NCBI GenBank assembly: GCA_020725525.1
Contig: DYEX01000009.1
Location: forward strand, 1-57,548
Length of the DNA: 57,548 nucleotides
From: Desulfovirgula sp.
GTDB lineage: Bacteria > Bacillota > Desulfotomaculia > Desulfotomaculales > Desulfovirgulaceae
Direction of reading: 5' to 3'
The translations under genes were made by a program, and so were the position numbers. Positions 32,097 to 40,477 of the stretch are shown here, piece by piece; positions within the stretch are counted from its first letter, which is position 1; every line of letters begins with the position of its first letter. A model generated the notes under the pieces. The model was given only the letters and a program-made list of their open reading frames with translations, was not told where the DNA came from and did no database searches.

Positions 32097-34007
32097 CTAA
32101 CCAATAGCTTTAGTACGGATTTCCTCCAGAATGCGGGCGACAAATTCCTCCAGGGGCAGGGCACCCTGGTCCCCCCGGGCGCGGTGACGCACCGCCACGG
32201 TACCTTCCCGGGCCTCCCTGTCACCCACCACCAGCATGTAGGGTATTTTTTGTGCCTGGGCCTCGCGGATTTTGTAATTTACCTTTTCATTGCGGGCGTC
32301 CAGCTCTACCCTGATGTTTTCCCTTTCCAGCCGCTCCACCACCTGCCAGGCGTAGCCGGCATGCCGGTCGGCAATGGGCAGAACCCTCACCTGGACCGGG
32401 GCCAGCCAGGTGGGAAAGGCGCCGGCAAAATGCTCGGTAAGGATGCCGATAAAACGCTCAATGCTGCCGAATACCACCCGGTGGATCATCACCGGACGGT
32501 GCTTCTGGCCGTCCTCACCCACGTAGGTCAGATCAAACTTTTCCGGCATGAGGAAATCCAGCTGAATGGTGCCGCATTGCCAGGTGCGCCCCAGGCAATC
32601 CTCCAGGTGGAAGTCAATTTTGGGCCCGTAAAAGGCGCCGTCCCCTTCATTAACCTTATATGCCATCCCTCTGGCCTTTAAGGCCTCCTCCAGGGCGCTG
32701 GTGGCCATCTCCCAGATCTCGTCGGACCCCATGGATTTTTCGGGTCGGGTGGAAAGTTCCACCTTATAGTTAAAACCAAAGATGCTGTAGAAATAATCCA
32801 CCAGGTCAATGACTCCGATGATCTCTTCCCGGATTTGGGAGGGCAGCATGAAGATGTGGGCGTCGTCCTGGGTAAAGCAGCGCACCCGCATGAGGCCGTG
32901 GAGCACACCGGAAAGCTCGTGCCGGTGCACCAGGCCCAGTTCCGCCAAGCGAATGGGCAGTTCCCGGTAGCTGTGCAGGCGGTTCCTGTACACCAGGATA
33001 CCACCCGGACAGTTCATGGGCTTGATGGCGTATTCCACATCATCAATGCGGGTAAAGTACATATTTTCCCGGTAATGCTCCCAGTGCCCCGACCTTTCCC
33101 ACAGGGAGCGGTTTAAGATAATGGGCGTGCGGATTTCCTGGTAGCCCCTCTTGTAATGCTCCTCCCGCCAGAATTGTTCCAGCTGGTTGCGCAGGACCAT
33201 GCCCCTGGGATGGAAAAAGGGAAAGCCCGGCCCTTCTTCCTGGATGCTGAACAGGTCCAGTTCCGCGCCCAGCTTCCGGTGATCCCGGCGTTTGGCCTCT
33301 TCAATCCGGAAGAGGTATTCCTCAAGCTGGGATTTCTTAGGAAAAGCGGTGCCGTAAATACGCTGGAGCATCTTATTTCTCTCGTCGCCCCGCCAGTAAG
33401 CCCCGGCTACCGAAGTAAGCTTGACGGCTTTCAGCCTGCCGGTGGAAGGAATGTGGGGACCGGCGCAGAGGTCCACGAATTCCCCCTGCTGGTAACAGGA
33501 AATTACCGCCTCCTCCGGCAGCTCATCAATCAGCTCCACCTTATAAATTTCCCCGGCGGCAGCAAATCGCTGCAGCGCTTCTTCCCGGGACACTTCAAAA
33601 CGGGTAAAGGGCAGATCTTCCTTTATGATAGCCTGCATTTCTTTTTCAATTTTCTCCAGGTCCGCAGGGGTAAAGGGCCTATCAGAATCAAAATCGTAGT
33701 AAAACCCATCGGCAATAGCGGGACCGATGGCCAGCCTGACCTCCGGGAAGAGGCGTTTTACGGCCTGGGCCAGTACATGGGCGGCGCTGTGGCGAAAAAC
33801 GTCCCGGCCCGGTTCGTCTTCAAAGGTGTAGAACTGCACGGCGGCATCCCTGCTCAGGGGATAGCTTAAATCCACCAGCCGACCGTCCACCGCCGCCGCC
33901 AGGGCCTCCTTACCCAGGCGGGGGCTGATATCCTGCGCCACCCGGCTCAAAGGAGTACCGGGTTCGTATTCCCGTACGGAACCATCTTTTAATGTTACCT
34001 TGACCAT
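32097..34007 (-). CDS. thrS: Threonyl-tRNA synthetase
   Basis: A class II synthetase of 636 residues. In order: a TGS domain (1-62), an editing domain with HSAAHVLAQAVK (73-84) as the zinc-type HxxxH site, the catalytic core with PMNCPGGILVY and VELSTRPEKSMGSDE, and a C-terminal anticodon-binding domain (VLPIADRHAGYAWQV). ATG start with GAAAGGGG upstream. A canonical T-box leader and a consensus promoter precede it. Confidence 0.97.
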   Translation of the reverse strand: MVKVTLKDGSVREYEPGTPLSRVAQDISPRLGKEALAAAVDGRLVDLSYPLSRDAAVQFYTFEDEPGRDVFRHSAAHVLAQAVKRLFPEVRLAIGPAIADGFYYDFDSDRPFTPADLEKIEKEMQAIIKEDLPFTRFEVSREEALQRFAAAGEIYKVELIDELPEEAVISCYQQGEFVDLCAGPHIPSTGRLKAVKLTSVAGAYWRGDERNKMLQRIYGTAFPKKSQLEEYLFRIEEAKRRDHRKLGAELDLFSIQEEGPGFPFFHPRGMVLRNQLEQFWREEHYKRGYQEIRTPIILNRSLWERSGHWEHYRENMYFTRIDDVEYAIKPMNCPGGILVYRNRLHSYRELPIRLAELGLVHRHELSGVLHGLMRVRCFTQDDAHIFMLPSQIREEIIGVIDLVDYFYSIFGFNYKVELSTRPEKSMGSDEIWEMATSALEEALKARGMAYKVNEGDGAFYGPKIDFHLEDCLGRTWQCGTIQLDFLMPEKFDLTYVGEDGQKHRPVMIHRVVFGSIERFIGILTEHFAGAFPTWLAPVQVRVLPIADRHAGYAWQVVERLERENIRVELDARNEKVNYKIREAQAQKIPYMLVVGDREAREGTVAVRHRARGDQGALPLEEFVARILEEIRTKAIG

Positions 34008-34025
34008 AGAAGACCCCTTTCTTTT

Positions 34026-34300
34026 AATACCGAAATAAAAAACGTCCCTGTTTCAGGGACGAAATAATCCGCGGTTCCACCCTGCTTGGCAGCCGCAAAA
34101 GGGCGGCCGGCCCGCCTCAAAGGTGATAACGGTACCACCGGCCCCGCTTAGTAACCATGTGTCACGGCGTTCGGCAGGGCGGCTCCGGGATGGTTTTCAG
34201 CCCCTCCCATCCAGGGATGCTTCCAGCCGCGGCACCCCCTCTCTGGGGACGGGCGTTTCAGGGCCTACTCTTCCCCTTCATCACCATTGCTTTATGCTTC
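34026..34300 (-). ncRNA. T-box riboswitch upstream of thrS
   Basis: The minus-strand leader of about 290 nt contains GGGGAAGAGTA near its start (the AGTA of stem I) and ends with the exact T-box AGGGTGGAACCGCGG. A terminator follows: CGTCCCTG and CAGGGACG around a 3-base loop, then TTTTTT. The TGGA bulge would pair with a tRNA 3' end UCCA, consistent with tRNA-Thr having U73. The AGGG of the T-box can pair with the CCCU of the terminator, giving the antiterminator. Confidence 0.93.
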
Positions 34301-34308
34301 GTTACGTT

Positions 34309-34337
34309 ATTATATTGGGAATCTGTGCCTGTGTCAA
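34309..34337 (-). promoter_or_regulatory. thrS promoter
   Basis: Minus-strand TTGACA (34332-34337) and TATAAT (34309-34314) with 17 bp between: a full consensus sigma-A promoter. The start would be near 34302, at the beginning of the T-box leader. Confidence 0.92.
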
Positions 34338-34371
34338 CTGAAAGGCGACCCGGAGGCTTTCAGCACAACGC

Positions 34372-34971
34372 CTATCTATACAGCCAAAAAATGCCCACCT
34401 GCAAAAGGCCTATCACAAAACCCAAAAATCCTCCCAGAATTTCGATATGTTTTAGCTCCCGGGAAGCGACGGAGGTGATGATTTTTTCCAGTTGCTCCAG
34501 GGAAAAACTGTTAACCTGCTCCTCCACTACCTTCGACAAACAAAAATCAACTTTCAGCTTTTCACCAAAGCGGTTCAGGAGTTCATTGACCAGGGGAGGT
34601 AGTTCCCTTTTTACCTGTTCGGCCAGGGCATCGGAAATCACCCGGCGCAGGGATAGGGGCATCCAACCGGGCAGCCTGTCCATCACCCGGGTACGGACTG
34701 CCGTATCCACGGAACGAATCAGATCTTCGTTCAACTGCTCCGAGCGGAAGTAATTGAGCAGCTGTTCCTTGGGAAGCAGTTGCTCCTCAATTACCTTGCC
34801 AATGAGCCTGGCCAGTTCCCCACGCCTTTTGGGGACCACCCCCTGGATGGTGTAACCAAACAAATGAATGGGTTTGTAGGGACGAAAGATCAGCCGTACC
34901 GCCAGCCAGTTGGTCAGCCATCCGATCAGTGCTCCCACCACCGGCAACAGCACGGCCTGTGTCCAGTGCAA
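34372..34971 (-). CDS. DUF445 family membrane protein
   Basis: A 199-residue protein with a membrane segment at each end: VLLPVVGALIGWLTNWLAV (about 7-25) and ILGGFLGFVIGLLQVGIFWL at the C-terminus. The RLIFRPYKPIHLFG stretch after the first helix is typical of DUF445 (YheB/YhaP-like) proteins. I start at TTG 34971, 7 bases after GGGGTGA; a longer open frame reaches 35097 but would overlap ytxC. Function is not known. It follows ytxC by 67 bp. Confidence 0.78.
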   Translation of the reverse strand: MHWTQAVLLPVVGALIGWLTNWLAVRLIFRPYKPIHLFGYTIQGVVPKRRGELARLIGKVIEEQLLPKEQLLNYFRSEQLNEDLIRSVDTAVRTRVMDRLPGWMPLSLRRVISDALAEQVKRELPPLVNELLNRFGEKLKVDFCLSKVVEEQVNSFSLEQLEKIITSVASRELKHIEILGGFLGFVIGLLQVGIFWLYR

Positions 34972-35038
34972 ATCCTTCTCACCCCGTTCCGGCGCTCCTT
35001 TAAGAAATATATCAGAACAGAAAAAAACAGGCAATAAA

Positions 35039-35917
35039 TTATTTTTTTCGACACAACGGGCAATCAGAACATTCCCGTACCCGGCCATAAAATACATGGT
35101 TGATGGTTTCCATCACCGTGTTTCTTTGCTCGCAATCCGCGTTATGAATCACAATTTGTTTGGGCGCCAGGGTAATTAAGGTGCTGATCAGCATGTCCTC
35201 GTAATTAATTTCCCCTTCCGTCAAATCCATAAACAAATTCTCCAGGTAATCGATCCTGAGCACCTGTTTCTGCCCGTCTAAAAGTTGAAAAGCCCCACCG
35301 GGCAGTTTGAGCACATGCACCAGCTCAACCCGCGATTCCTGAATTTCCACAAAATATTTAAGCAACTGGATAAATTCCTGATACTCCCTATCCATCAGGA
35401 AATCGTCCACTGCTCTCTCCACGGCCTGTTGTAATTCTTCCACATAATCCTTCAGCCGGAAGCGGATAAAGCCCTCCACAATGATCTGGTTGTTTTGACG
35501 TAAAAATTCTAAAATTTTTTCCATTATTTTATTCTTAACCAGTTGCTGGTAAGCCGCTTTTTGACCACCTTTACCATAACCCAGATGGCTCAGGGCATAC
35601 CGCAAGATGTTTTGCCGTTCTTCCTCGTTAAAATAGTAATAATTCTCCCGGATCATATCCTTGAGCAGCAACTTCTGCCACTGGCCCAGGATTAAATCGG
35701 AAAGAGAGCGGGCAATATGGTGTCGGATAATTGCCTGGATGTCTCCCTTTTGCCCTCCACCGGGCATTACCTGGCAGGATAAAAAGTTAAACCTGCCGGC
35801 CGAGCTCTCTTTCAGCCTGACCTTTAGTCCCTCTTTTTCTAAATTTTTCATTTCCCGTCCCAGCCGGACCTTAATGAGATCTATGTGCCGGGCAGTCCCG
35901 ATGGAGATGTCTGCCAT
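35039..35917 (-). CDS. ytxC: Putative sporulation protein YtxC
   Basis: A mainly helical cytosolic protein of about 292 residues. It resembles YtxC, which is encoded beside thrS in Bacillus, and its location here upstream of thrS is the same neighbourhood. The C-terminus has CSDCPLC, a possible metal site. Three starts are close together (GTG 35926, TTG 35920, ATG 35917); I prefer ATG 35917 with GGTG 6 bases upstream, but the choice is uncertain. The molecular function is unknown. Confidence 0.8.
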   Translation of the reverse strand: MADISIGTARHIDLIKVRLGREMKNLEKEGLKVRLKESSAGRFNFLSCQVMPGGGQKGDIQAIIRHHIARSLSDLILGQWQKLLLKDMIRENYYYFNEEERQNILRYALSHLGYGKGGQKAAYQQLVKNKIMEKILEFLRQNNQIIVEGFIRFRLKDYVEELQQAVERAVDDFLMDREYQEFIQLLKYFVEIQESRVELVHVLKLPGGAFQLLDGQKQVLRIDYLENLFMDLTEGEINYEDMLISTLITLAPKQIVIHNADCEQRNTVMETINHVFYGRVRECSDCPLCRKK

Positions 35918-36072
35918 CAATTTCACCGTCCTTTCTTTAATCTAGTATATGTGCGGCTAAAAACCGGTATACAACCAGCCTTTCCCGTAACAATGTGGTT
36001 ACGTGGAATTCAACCTTATGGGTCAATTGCCTCCGGCGTTTAAATTCGAGCCATTTATCTAAAAATAAGTAT

Positions 36073-37248
36073 ATGAAAAAGAAAAAGCCGCTTTCCGTTT
36101 TCACAATCGCCGCCACCTACATTGGAACAGTGGTGGGAGCAGGTTTTGCCTCCGGCCAGGAAGTACTGCAGTTTTTCGGTTACTTTGGCCTGCCCGGAAT
36201 GCTGGGACTGGTATTGACTACAGTTCTCCTGGCCTTTTTTGGTTATCTGATCCTGGACCTGGGAAGGAGGCTTAACGCGGATTCCCACTTACCTCTTGTT
36301 CGTTACGCCGGCGGGAAATGGGTGGGTACGGCTATAGATTGGGTGATTACCCTTTTCCTGTTTGGCGGCCTGGTCACCATGGGAGCGGGGGCCGGGGCAA
36401 TTTTTACGGAACAATTAGGGCTGCCCTTCTTTTGGGGCAGCCTGGCAATGATTGTCATTTCCCTTGTCACGGTGCTTACCGGCATTGCCGGGGTGGTTAC
36501 TTCCATCAGTTTCGTAGTGCCGCTGCTGCTGGCGGCAGTGTTTGGGGTGGCCATATATACCATCACCACAGATTTCGGCGCCCTGGCATCGACACTCAGG
36601 GTCTACGCCAACCCCGGAAAAGCACCGGTACCCTTCTGGCCCTTGACGGCCCTTTTGTATGCCTCCTATAACCTGGTGCTGTCGGTGGCCATACTTGCTC
36701 CCCTGGGCAGCATGTCCGGTGCCCGGAAATTAAAAACAGGCGCCATTCTGGGAGGAATCGGCCTGGGAGTAGGGGCCACCGCCATTAACCTTTCTGTTTT
36801 AACGCATATCGGCCGGGCGGCAAACTTTGAAATACCGATGATCTACGTGGCAGGCACCATTTCACCCCTGGCCCGTACCGGGTATACCATTGTACTTCTC
36901 GCCGAAATTTATACCACGGCGGTCAGCAGCCTCTACGGTTTTGTGGCCCGGTTGGCCAGACAGGGTACGTCAAAGTACCGCCTGATAACCACCGGGGCAG
37001 GTGTTATGGCCTTCGGCCTGGCCCAATTTGGCTTTTCAAAGCTGGTGGGCACCCTATTCCCGGCGGTGGGCTTTGCGGGGCTGTTGCTACTGGGTTCCCT
37101 GGTATACGGTTTTATTAAGGATAGAAAAGTGGAGCCGGCAAGGGAAGCAAGAGAAAGTGTCCTGGTCCGCCAACCCGCCCCGGCCATGACCTTCGAAGTG
37201 GCTGAGGAACTGGCGGGGGAGGAAAAGGAGGAACCACCTGGTCCCTAA
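36073..37248 (+). CDS. YkvI-like membrane transporter
   Basis: A 391-residue protein with about 10-11 hydrophobic helices and the APC-superfamily-like first helix TYIGTVVGAGFASGQEVLQFF (split here by the 20-residue limit: it begins at about residue 14). This matches the YkvI family, whose substrates are unknown. The hydrophilic C-terminal tail (about 345-391) is Glu/Pro-rich. I take ATG 36073, which follows a poor ribosome-binding site; the frame extends to 35995 but the added residues do not look like protein. It is flanked by divergent ytxC and convergent dam. Confidence 0.8.
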   Translation: MKKKKPLSVFTIAATYIGTVVGAGFASGQEVLQFFGYFGLPGMLGLVLTTVLLAFFGYLILDLGRRLNADSHLPLVRYAGGKWVGTAIDWVITLFLFGGLVTMGAGAGAIFTEQLGLPFFWGSLAMIVISLVTVLTGIAGVVTSISFVVPLLLAAVFGVAIYTITTDFGALASTLRVYANPGKAPVPFWPLTALLYASYNLVLSVAILAPLGSMSGARKLKTGAILGGIGLGVGATAINLSVLTHIGRAANFEIPMIYVAGTISPLARTGYTIVLLAEIYTTAVSSLYGFVARLARQGTSKYRLITTGAGVMAFGLAQFGFSKLVGTLFPAVGFAGLLLLGSLVYGFIKDRKVEPAREARESVLVRQPAPAMTFEVAEELAGEEKEEPPGP

Positions 37249-37304
37249 CGGAAATAATTGCAATACCCGGAAGAGACATCCGGTGACAATCTTCCCACAC
37301 CCGG

Positions 37305-38144
37305 CTAGCAATAATTACGAATAACCAGCTCCGGTACCGGACCACGTTTATCCGCCCGGCAATTGATGGCCCTTCTGGCGTAAACCACCTGCACGTCGTA
37401 GCCTTTATAAAGCCCGCGGATGAATGGTGTATCCGAATTGCTCAACATGACGAGGCAGCCAATTAAGTCCAGCTTTCGAAAAACTTCCGCCAACCGGCGC
37501 TGGTCGTCTTCTCCAAATGCATCAGGGGTATAACTGGTGAAATCGGCCGTTTCCGAAAGCGGGTGGTAGGGTGGATCCATATAAACGAAAGCGTCCGGCC
37601 CGGCATATTCCAGCACCCGGCTGAAGTCGTCACAAAGGATTTCCGCGTCTTTCAAAACCCGGCTCACCAGGCGCAGGTTCGTCTCGTCCATTATCCTGGG
37701 ATTTTTGTACCGCCCGAAGGGCACGTTGTGCTTCCCCCGGCTGTTAACGCGCCACAACCCGTTGTAAGCCGTCTTGTTCAGGTAGAGAAACCGGGAGGCC
37801 CGTTCCACAGGGGTAAGCTGTTCGGGATCCAGGGCACGGATACGGTAATAATATTCAGCCGTGTTCTCATGTTTCCTCAAATCTCCAAGGAGGGCTTCCA
37901 GGTCGTTCCGGACAACATGGTAAAAGTTAATCAACTCGTCATTGCTATCAATCAGTATCGCCCTGGAGGGCAAAAGGTGGAAGAAAACAGCCCCGCCGCC
38001 GACAAAGGGTTCTATGTAGAGGCCGTACTCTCTTTTAGGGAACAACGGCTCGAACTGTAAAATGAGCTGGCCTTTGCCACCCGCCCACTTGACCGGCGGC
38101 CTGGGACCGCCCCCCACCATGCGGGCAGGGAATGTCTCAGACAT
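37305..38144 (-). CDS. Dam-type DNA adenine methyltransferase
   Basis: A class alpha N6-adenine methyltransferase of 279 residues. Motif I is EPFVGGGAVF (about 45-54), with KWAGGKGQLI at 19-28 (motif X), and the catalytic motif IV is DPPY. The family (Dam, DpnM, MboA) usually methylates GATC, but specificity cannot be proved from sequence. No restriction endonuclease gene lies beside it, so it may be a solitary methylase. The ATG has no strong ribosome-binding site visible. It sits between a transporter and a DUF3352 gene, a likely accessory patch. Confidence 0.9.
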   Translation of the reverse strand: MSETFPARMVGGGPRPPVKWAGGKGQLILQFEPLFPKREYGLYIEPFVGGGAVFFHLLPSRAILIDSNDELINFYHVVRNDLEALLGDLRKHENTAEYYYRIRALDPEQLTPVERASRFLYLNKTAYNGLWRVNSRGKHNVPFGRYKNPRIMDETNLRLVSRVLKDAEILCDDFSRVLEYAGPDAFVYMDPPYHPLSETADFTSYTPDAFGEDDQRRLAEVFRKLDLIGCLVMLSNSDTPFIRGLYKGYDVQVVYARRAINCRADKRGPVPELVIRNYC

Positions 38145-38171
38145 AACCTATCATCGTCCTTCCGGATCAAC

Positions 38172-38279
38172 TTATGCGAACAAAAATTCGCCCTTAAGGG
38201 GGTGAATTCCTGCGATGTCCACATCACGAATCACATCCAGGAGCTGTTCAGGAATGCTTATGGTTATTCTCTGAGTCAA
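38172..38279 (-). CDS. Small ribbon-helix-helix-like ORF (35 codons)
   Basis: A short minus-strand frame beginning TQRITISIPEQLLDVI, which resembles the beta strand and first helix of CopG/ribbon-helix-helix antitoxins (pattern R-I-T-I-S-I-P-E). It has a TTG start 6 bases after GGGGTG. The protein stops after 35 residues, so it has only part of an RHH domain: either a truncated gene or a mini-protein. It ends 27 bp before dam. I see no toxin gene nearby. Confidence 0.35.
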   Translation of the reverse strand: MTQRITISIPEQLLDVIRDVDIAGIHPLKGEFLFA

Positions 38280-38314
38280 TGGAAACACCCCGGGACTCAG
38301 TCAAACCAAAATAA

Positions 38315-40075
38315 TTAACCCTGCTTCTTTTTTGAAAAATCTGCTGGCTCTTCCACGAAAACGGCCAGCGTGCCGGCAAGGAAGTTGTCGTCCGTCCTTG
38401 CTTGCCGGTAGCTTACCGCCTGCAGGGGCTTTACAAATGGGTAGACTTCTCGATCAAAAGATCTCCGGTCCAATCTGTCCAGGTTACCGCGTAATGTGTC
38501 GACAATTCTCTCTACGTCAATGAAAATGCAACCCTCGTATTCGGGCTTAAGCCCTGCAAATGCTTTTTTATACGTATCGCTGTCGGCCAGGGAACTGCCG
38601 TCGCCCGTGACGGCCTCCTTAACCAGTTCTTCAGAGGTCCCAATGACCAAAAAATTATCAGTAAAACCGTAGCCCAGTATAAATGCCTCCGTATACGGGT
38701 CGTAGAAATATTCGACGTCCTTGCCGCTGACCTTCACAGAATCCGAAACAAATCCTTCTTTACCTAGCAAATCAGCTATTTTGTCCATTAACCTTTTGGC
38801 CTTCTGGACATCCTTTACTGAAAACATGGCGAGCATCCCCAGGTGAGTTTCTTCACCCAACAACCCGTCTCTGTCCGGGACAATAGCCAGGCCATATTCA
38901 CTGCCCAACCAGGAAAGGAGATCACGTTCAAGGTCTATCCCCAGTTCATATTCGATTTCTTCGTCGATGTCTTCAAAATCGGGTTCTTTCTGAATGTCTT
39001 CCAGAGCCTTTTCCATTATGTAATTCAGGTGTACGCCCCCTATAAACACCAGGGAGTCTTCAGGGGTCAGGGCAATGGTCTTCTCAACCTTCTTGGGAGG
39101 GGGAAGGTCTTTTGGTAATTTTTCCCGATCGTAGGCCAGCGCGTAGTCAAAGCGCGCCCCTTCCCCGGTAAAGCTTATGGAAATGCCGAACCCCTGATAT
39201 GCTTCCAGATGGTGCAGGCTTTCAACCGGAAAATCAGTTTTCAATTCGTCCTTTATAATATCGGGAATGTTTTCAGCGTTGATATAGCAGGCGCCCGACC
39301 TGTTTGCTGGCAGCTTTTTCATTACTTTTTTGTAGTTTTTATTTTTGGCCAGGGTGGCCGCACCTTTTTGCCTGGTCATATCTATTGCCTTTTCAATGGC
39401 TTCCTCGCTTTCCGCCAGCAGCAAAAATCCCTCATGCAGGGCGTAGGCTACCGGTGAGGAACCTCCGGTTTCAACGGTTATCTCGACCCCCTGATAAGTC
39501 CGGTCCTTGAATGCCATACCTTCGTTTTCCCAGTGCTGGCGCACTTTTTGTAAACAGGCCGAAGTTTTTTTCATACTGGTGGTAGAAACAGCGAGCAGGT
39601 ATGACTCCTCGTGGCTGTAATCAGGGACAATTAGGGCTATTTCCCTGCCAAGCCAGGGTTTCACGTCTTCTTTGAAGTCCAAACCGAATTCATCCTCAAA
39701 GTCCCTTCGCAAATCGTCGAAAGCATCTTTAACTTCCGGGATAGAAAGGTAAATGTCTCTGATACGGGCAAAATTTTTTACCTGGTTCAGATTGGGGTTA
39801 ACGACCAAAAATAGGTCGGTATCGTCTGGCGCCAGTTTGGCTGCACGGGCACTGTTAGACGGGTTGAGGAAAGGAAGTATTTGAGCGAGGGATTCTCGGG
39901 CAACAAAACCGATAACGAGAAAAAGACAGGTGAGTACGCCGAGCACAATCCAGATGGCCTTTTTCGATTTCGGAGGACTGGGCGGCGGCGCGGACTCATG
40001 CAGGGGAGTGCCGCAGAAGGGGCAAAATTTTGCCTCCTCATTTTCGACCGTGGCGTTGCATTTCGCACACTCCAC
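38315..40075 (-). CDS. Zinc-ribbon, membrane-anchored DUF3352 protein
   Basis: A 586-residue protein. The N-terminus is a zinc ribbon CAKC-x13-CPFCG (about 3-23), then a Pro-rich link, one transmembrane helix (about 40-58) and a large extracytoplasmic region of two similar DUF3352-like halves with DLKEDVKPWLG-type and DLERDLLSWLG-type segments (about 130 and 385). The family is poorly characterised. The GTG start has AAAGGAG 10 bases upstream. It is transcribed alone, toward the small RHH-like ORF and dam. Confidence 0.8.
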   Translation of the reverse strand: MECAKCNATVENEEAKFCPFCGTPLHESAPPPSPPKSKKAIWIVLGVLTCLFLVIGFVARESLAQILPFLNPSNSARAAKLAPDDTDLFLVVNPNLNQVKNFARIRDIYLSIPEVKDAFDDLRRDFEDEFGLDFKEDVKPWLGREIALIVPDYSHEESYLLAVSTTSMKKTSACLQKVRQHWENEGMAFKDRTYQGVEITVETGGSSPVAYALHEGFLLLAESEEAIEKAIDMTRQKGAATLAKNKNYKKVMKKLPANRSGACYINAENIPDIIKDELKTDFPVESLHHLEAYQGFGISISFTGEGARFDYALAYDREKLPKDLPPPKKVEKTIALTPEDSLVFIGGVHLNYIMEKALEDIQKEPDFEDIDEEIEYELGIDLERDLLSWLGSEYGLAIVPDRDGLLGEETHLGMLAMFSVKDVQKAKRLMDKIADLLGKEGFVSDSVKVSGKDVEYFYDPYTEAFILGYGFTDNFLVIGTSEELVKEAVTGDGSSLADSDTYKKAFAGLKPEYEGCIFIDVERIVDTLRGNLDRLDRRSFDREVYPFVKPLQAVSYRQARTDDNFLAGTLAVFVEEPADFSKKKQG

Positions 40076-40172
40076 TTTGAACCAGCTCCTTTCTTAAAGA
40101 AAGGATTTTTTATCTAGTTGAGATTGCTTTATATGAAGCGGACGGCGGCTAAACCGAACGAACTTCTGAAGG

Positions 40173-40204
40173 CAAAAGAAAAACCTTCCCTAAATCAGGA
40201 AGGC
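40173..40204 (-). terminator. Terminator downstream of tRNA-Val
   Basis: Minus-strand CCTTCC and GGGAAGG enclose TGATTTA and are followed by TTTTTCTTTT. It lies about 110 nt after the tRNA 3' end. The stretch between tRNA and terminator has no gene I can support. Confidence 0.88.
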
Positions 40205-40315
40205 GAACGTTGAGTCGATGCCAGGGTAACCTGCTACGAACCTCCCATTGTCGTAAGATTATCGTAAAACCATCTTTTGCCGTAAGTCTCCAAACCCACG
40301 AAGCCTTGATTTTAC

Positions 40316-40390
40316 TGGTGGGCGGGGTAGGAATTGAACCTACGACCTTCTGCGCGTCAAGCAGACGTTCTCCCACTGAACTACCCGCCC
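40316..40390 (-). tRNA. tRNA-Val(GAC)
   Basis: The cloverleaf folds completely: acceptor GGGCGGG/CCCGCCC, D arm GTTC/GAAC, anticodon arm TCTGC-TTGACGC-GCAGA giving anticodon GAC, and T arm GTAGG/CCTAC with TTCAATT. The discriminator is A and the CCA end is encoded. Confidence 0.97.
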
Positions 40391-40411
40391 GTATGCGGTT
40401 ATAACACCTAT

Positions 40412-40440
40412 ATTATGACGTAAACCGGGCAGGATGTCAA
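40412..40440 (-). promoter_or_regulatory. tRNA-Val promoter
   Basis: Minus-strand TTGACA (40435-40440) and CATAAT (40412-40417) are 17 bp apart, about 20 bp before the tRNA 5' end. Confidence 0.85.
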
Positions 40441-40477
40441 GGGGTGCCCCCGGGAAAGTTGCAGCCTGGCCAGAAAG

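Noticed and set aside
33156-33869. 237-codon plus-strand frame inside thrS
   Set aside because: Antisense of thrS, no ribosome-binding site or family match.
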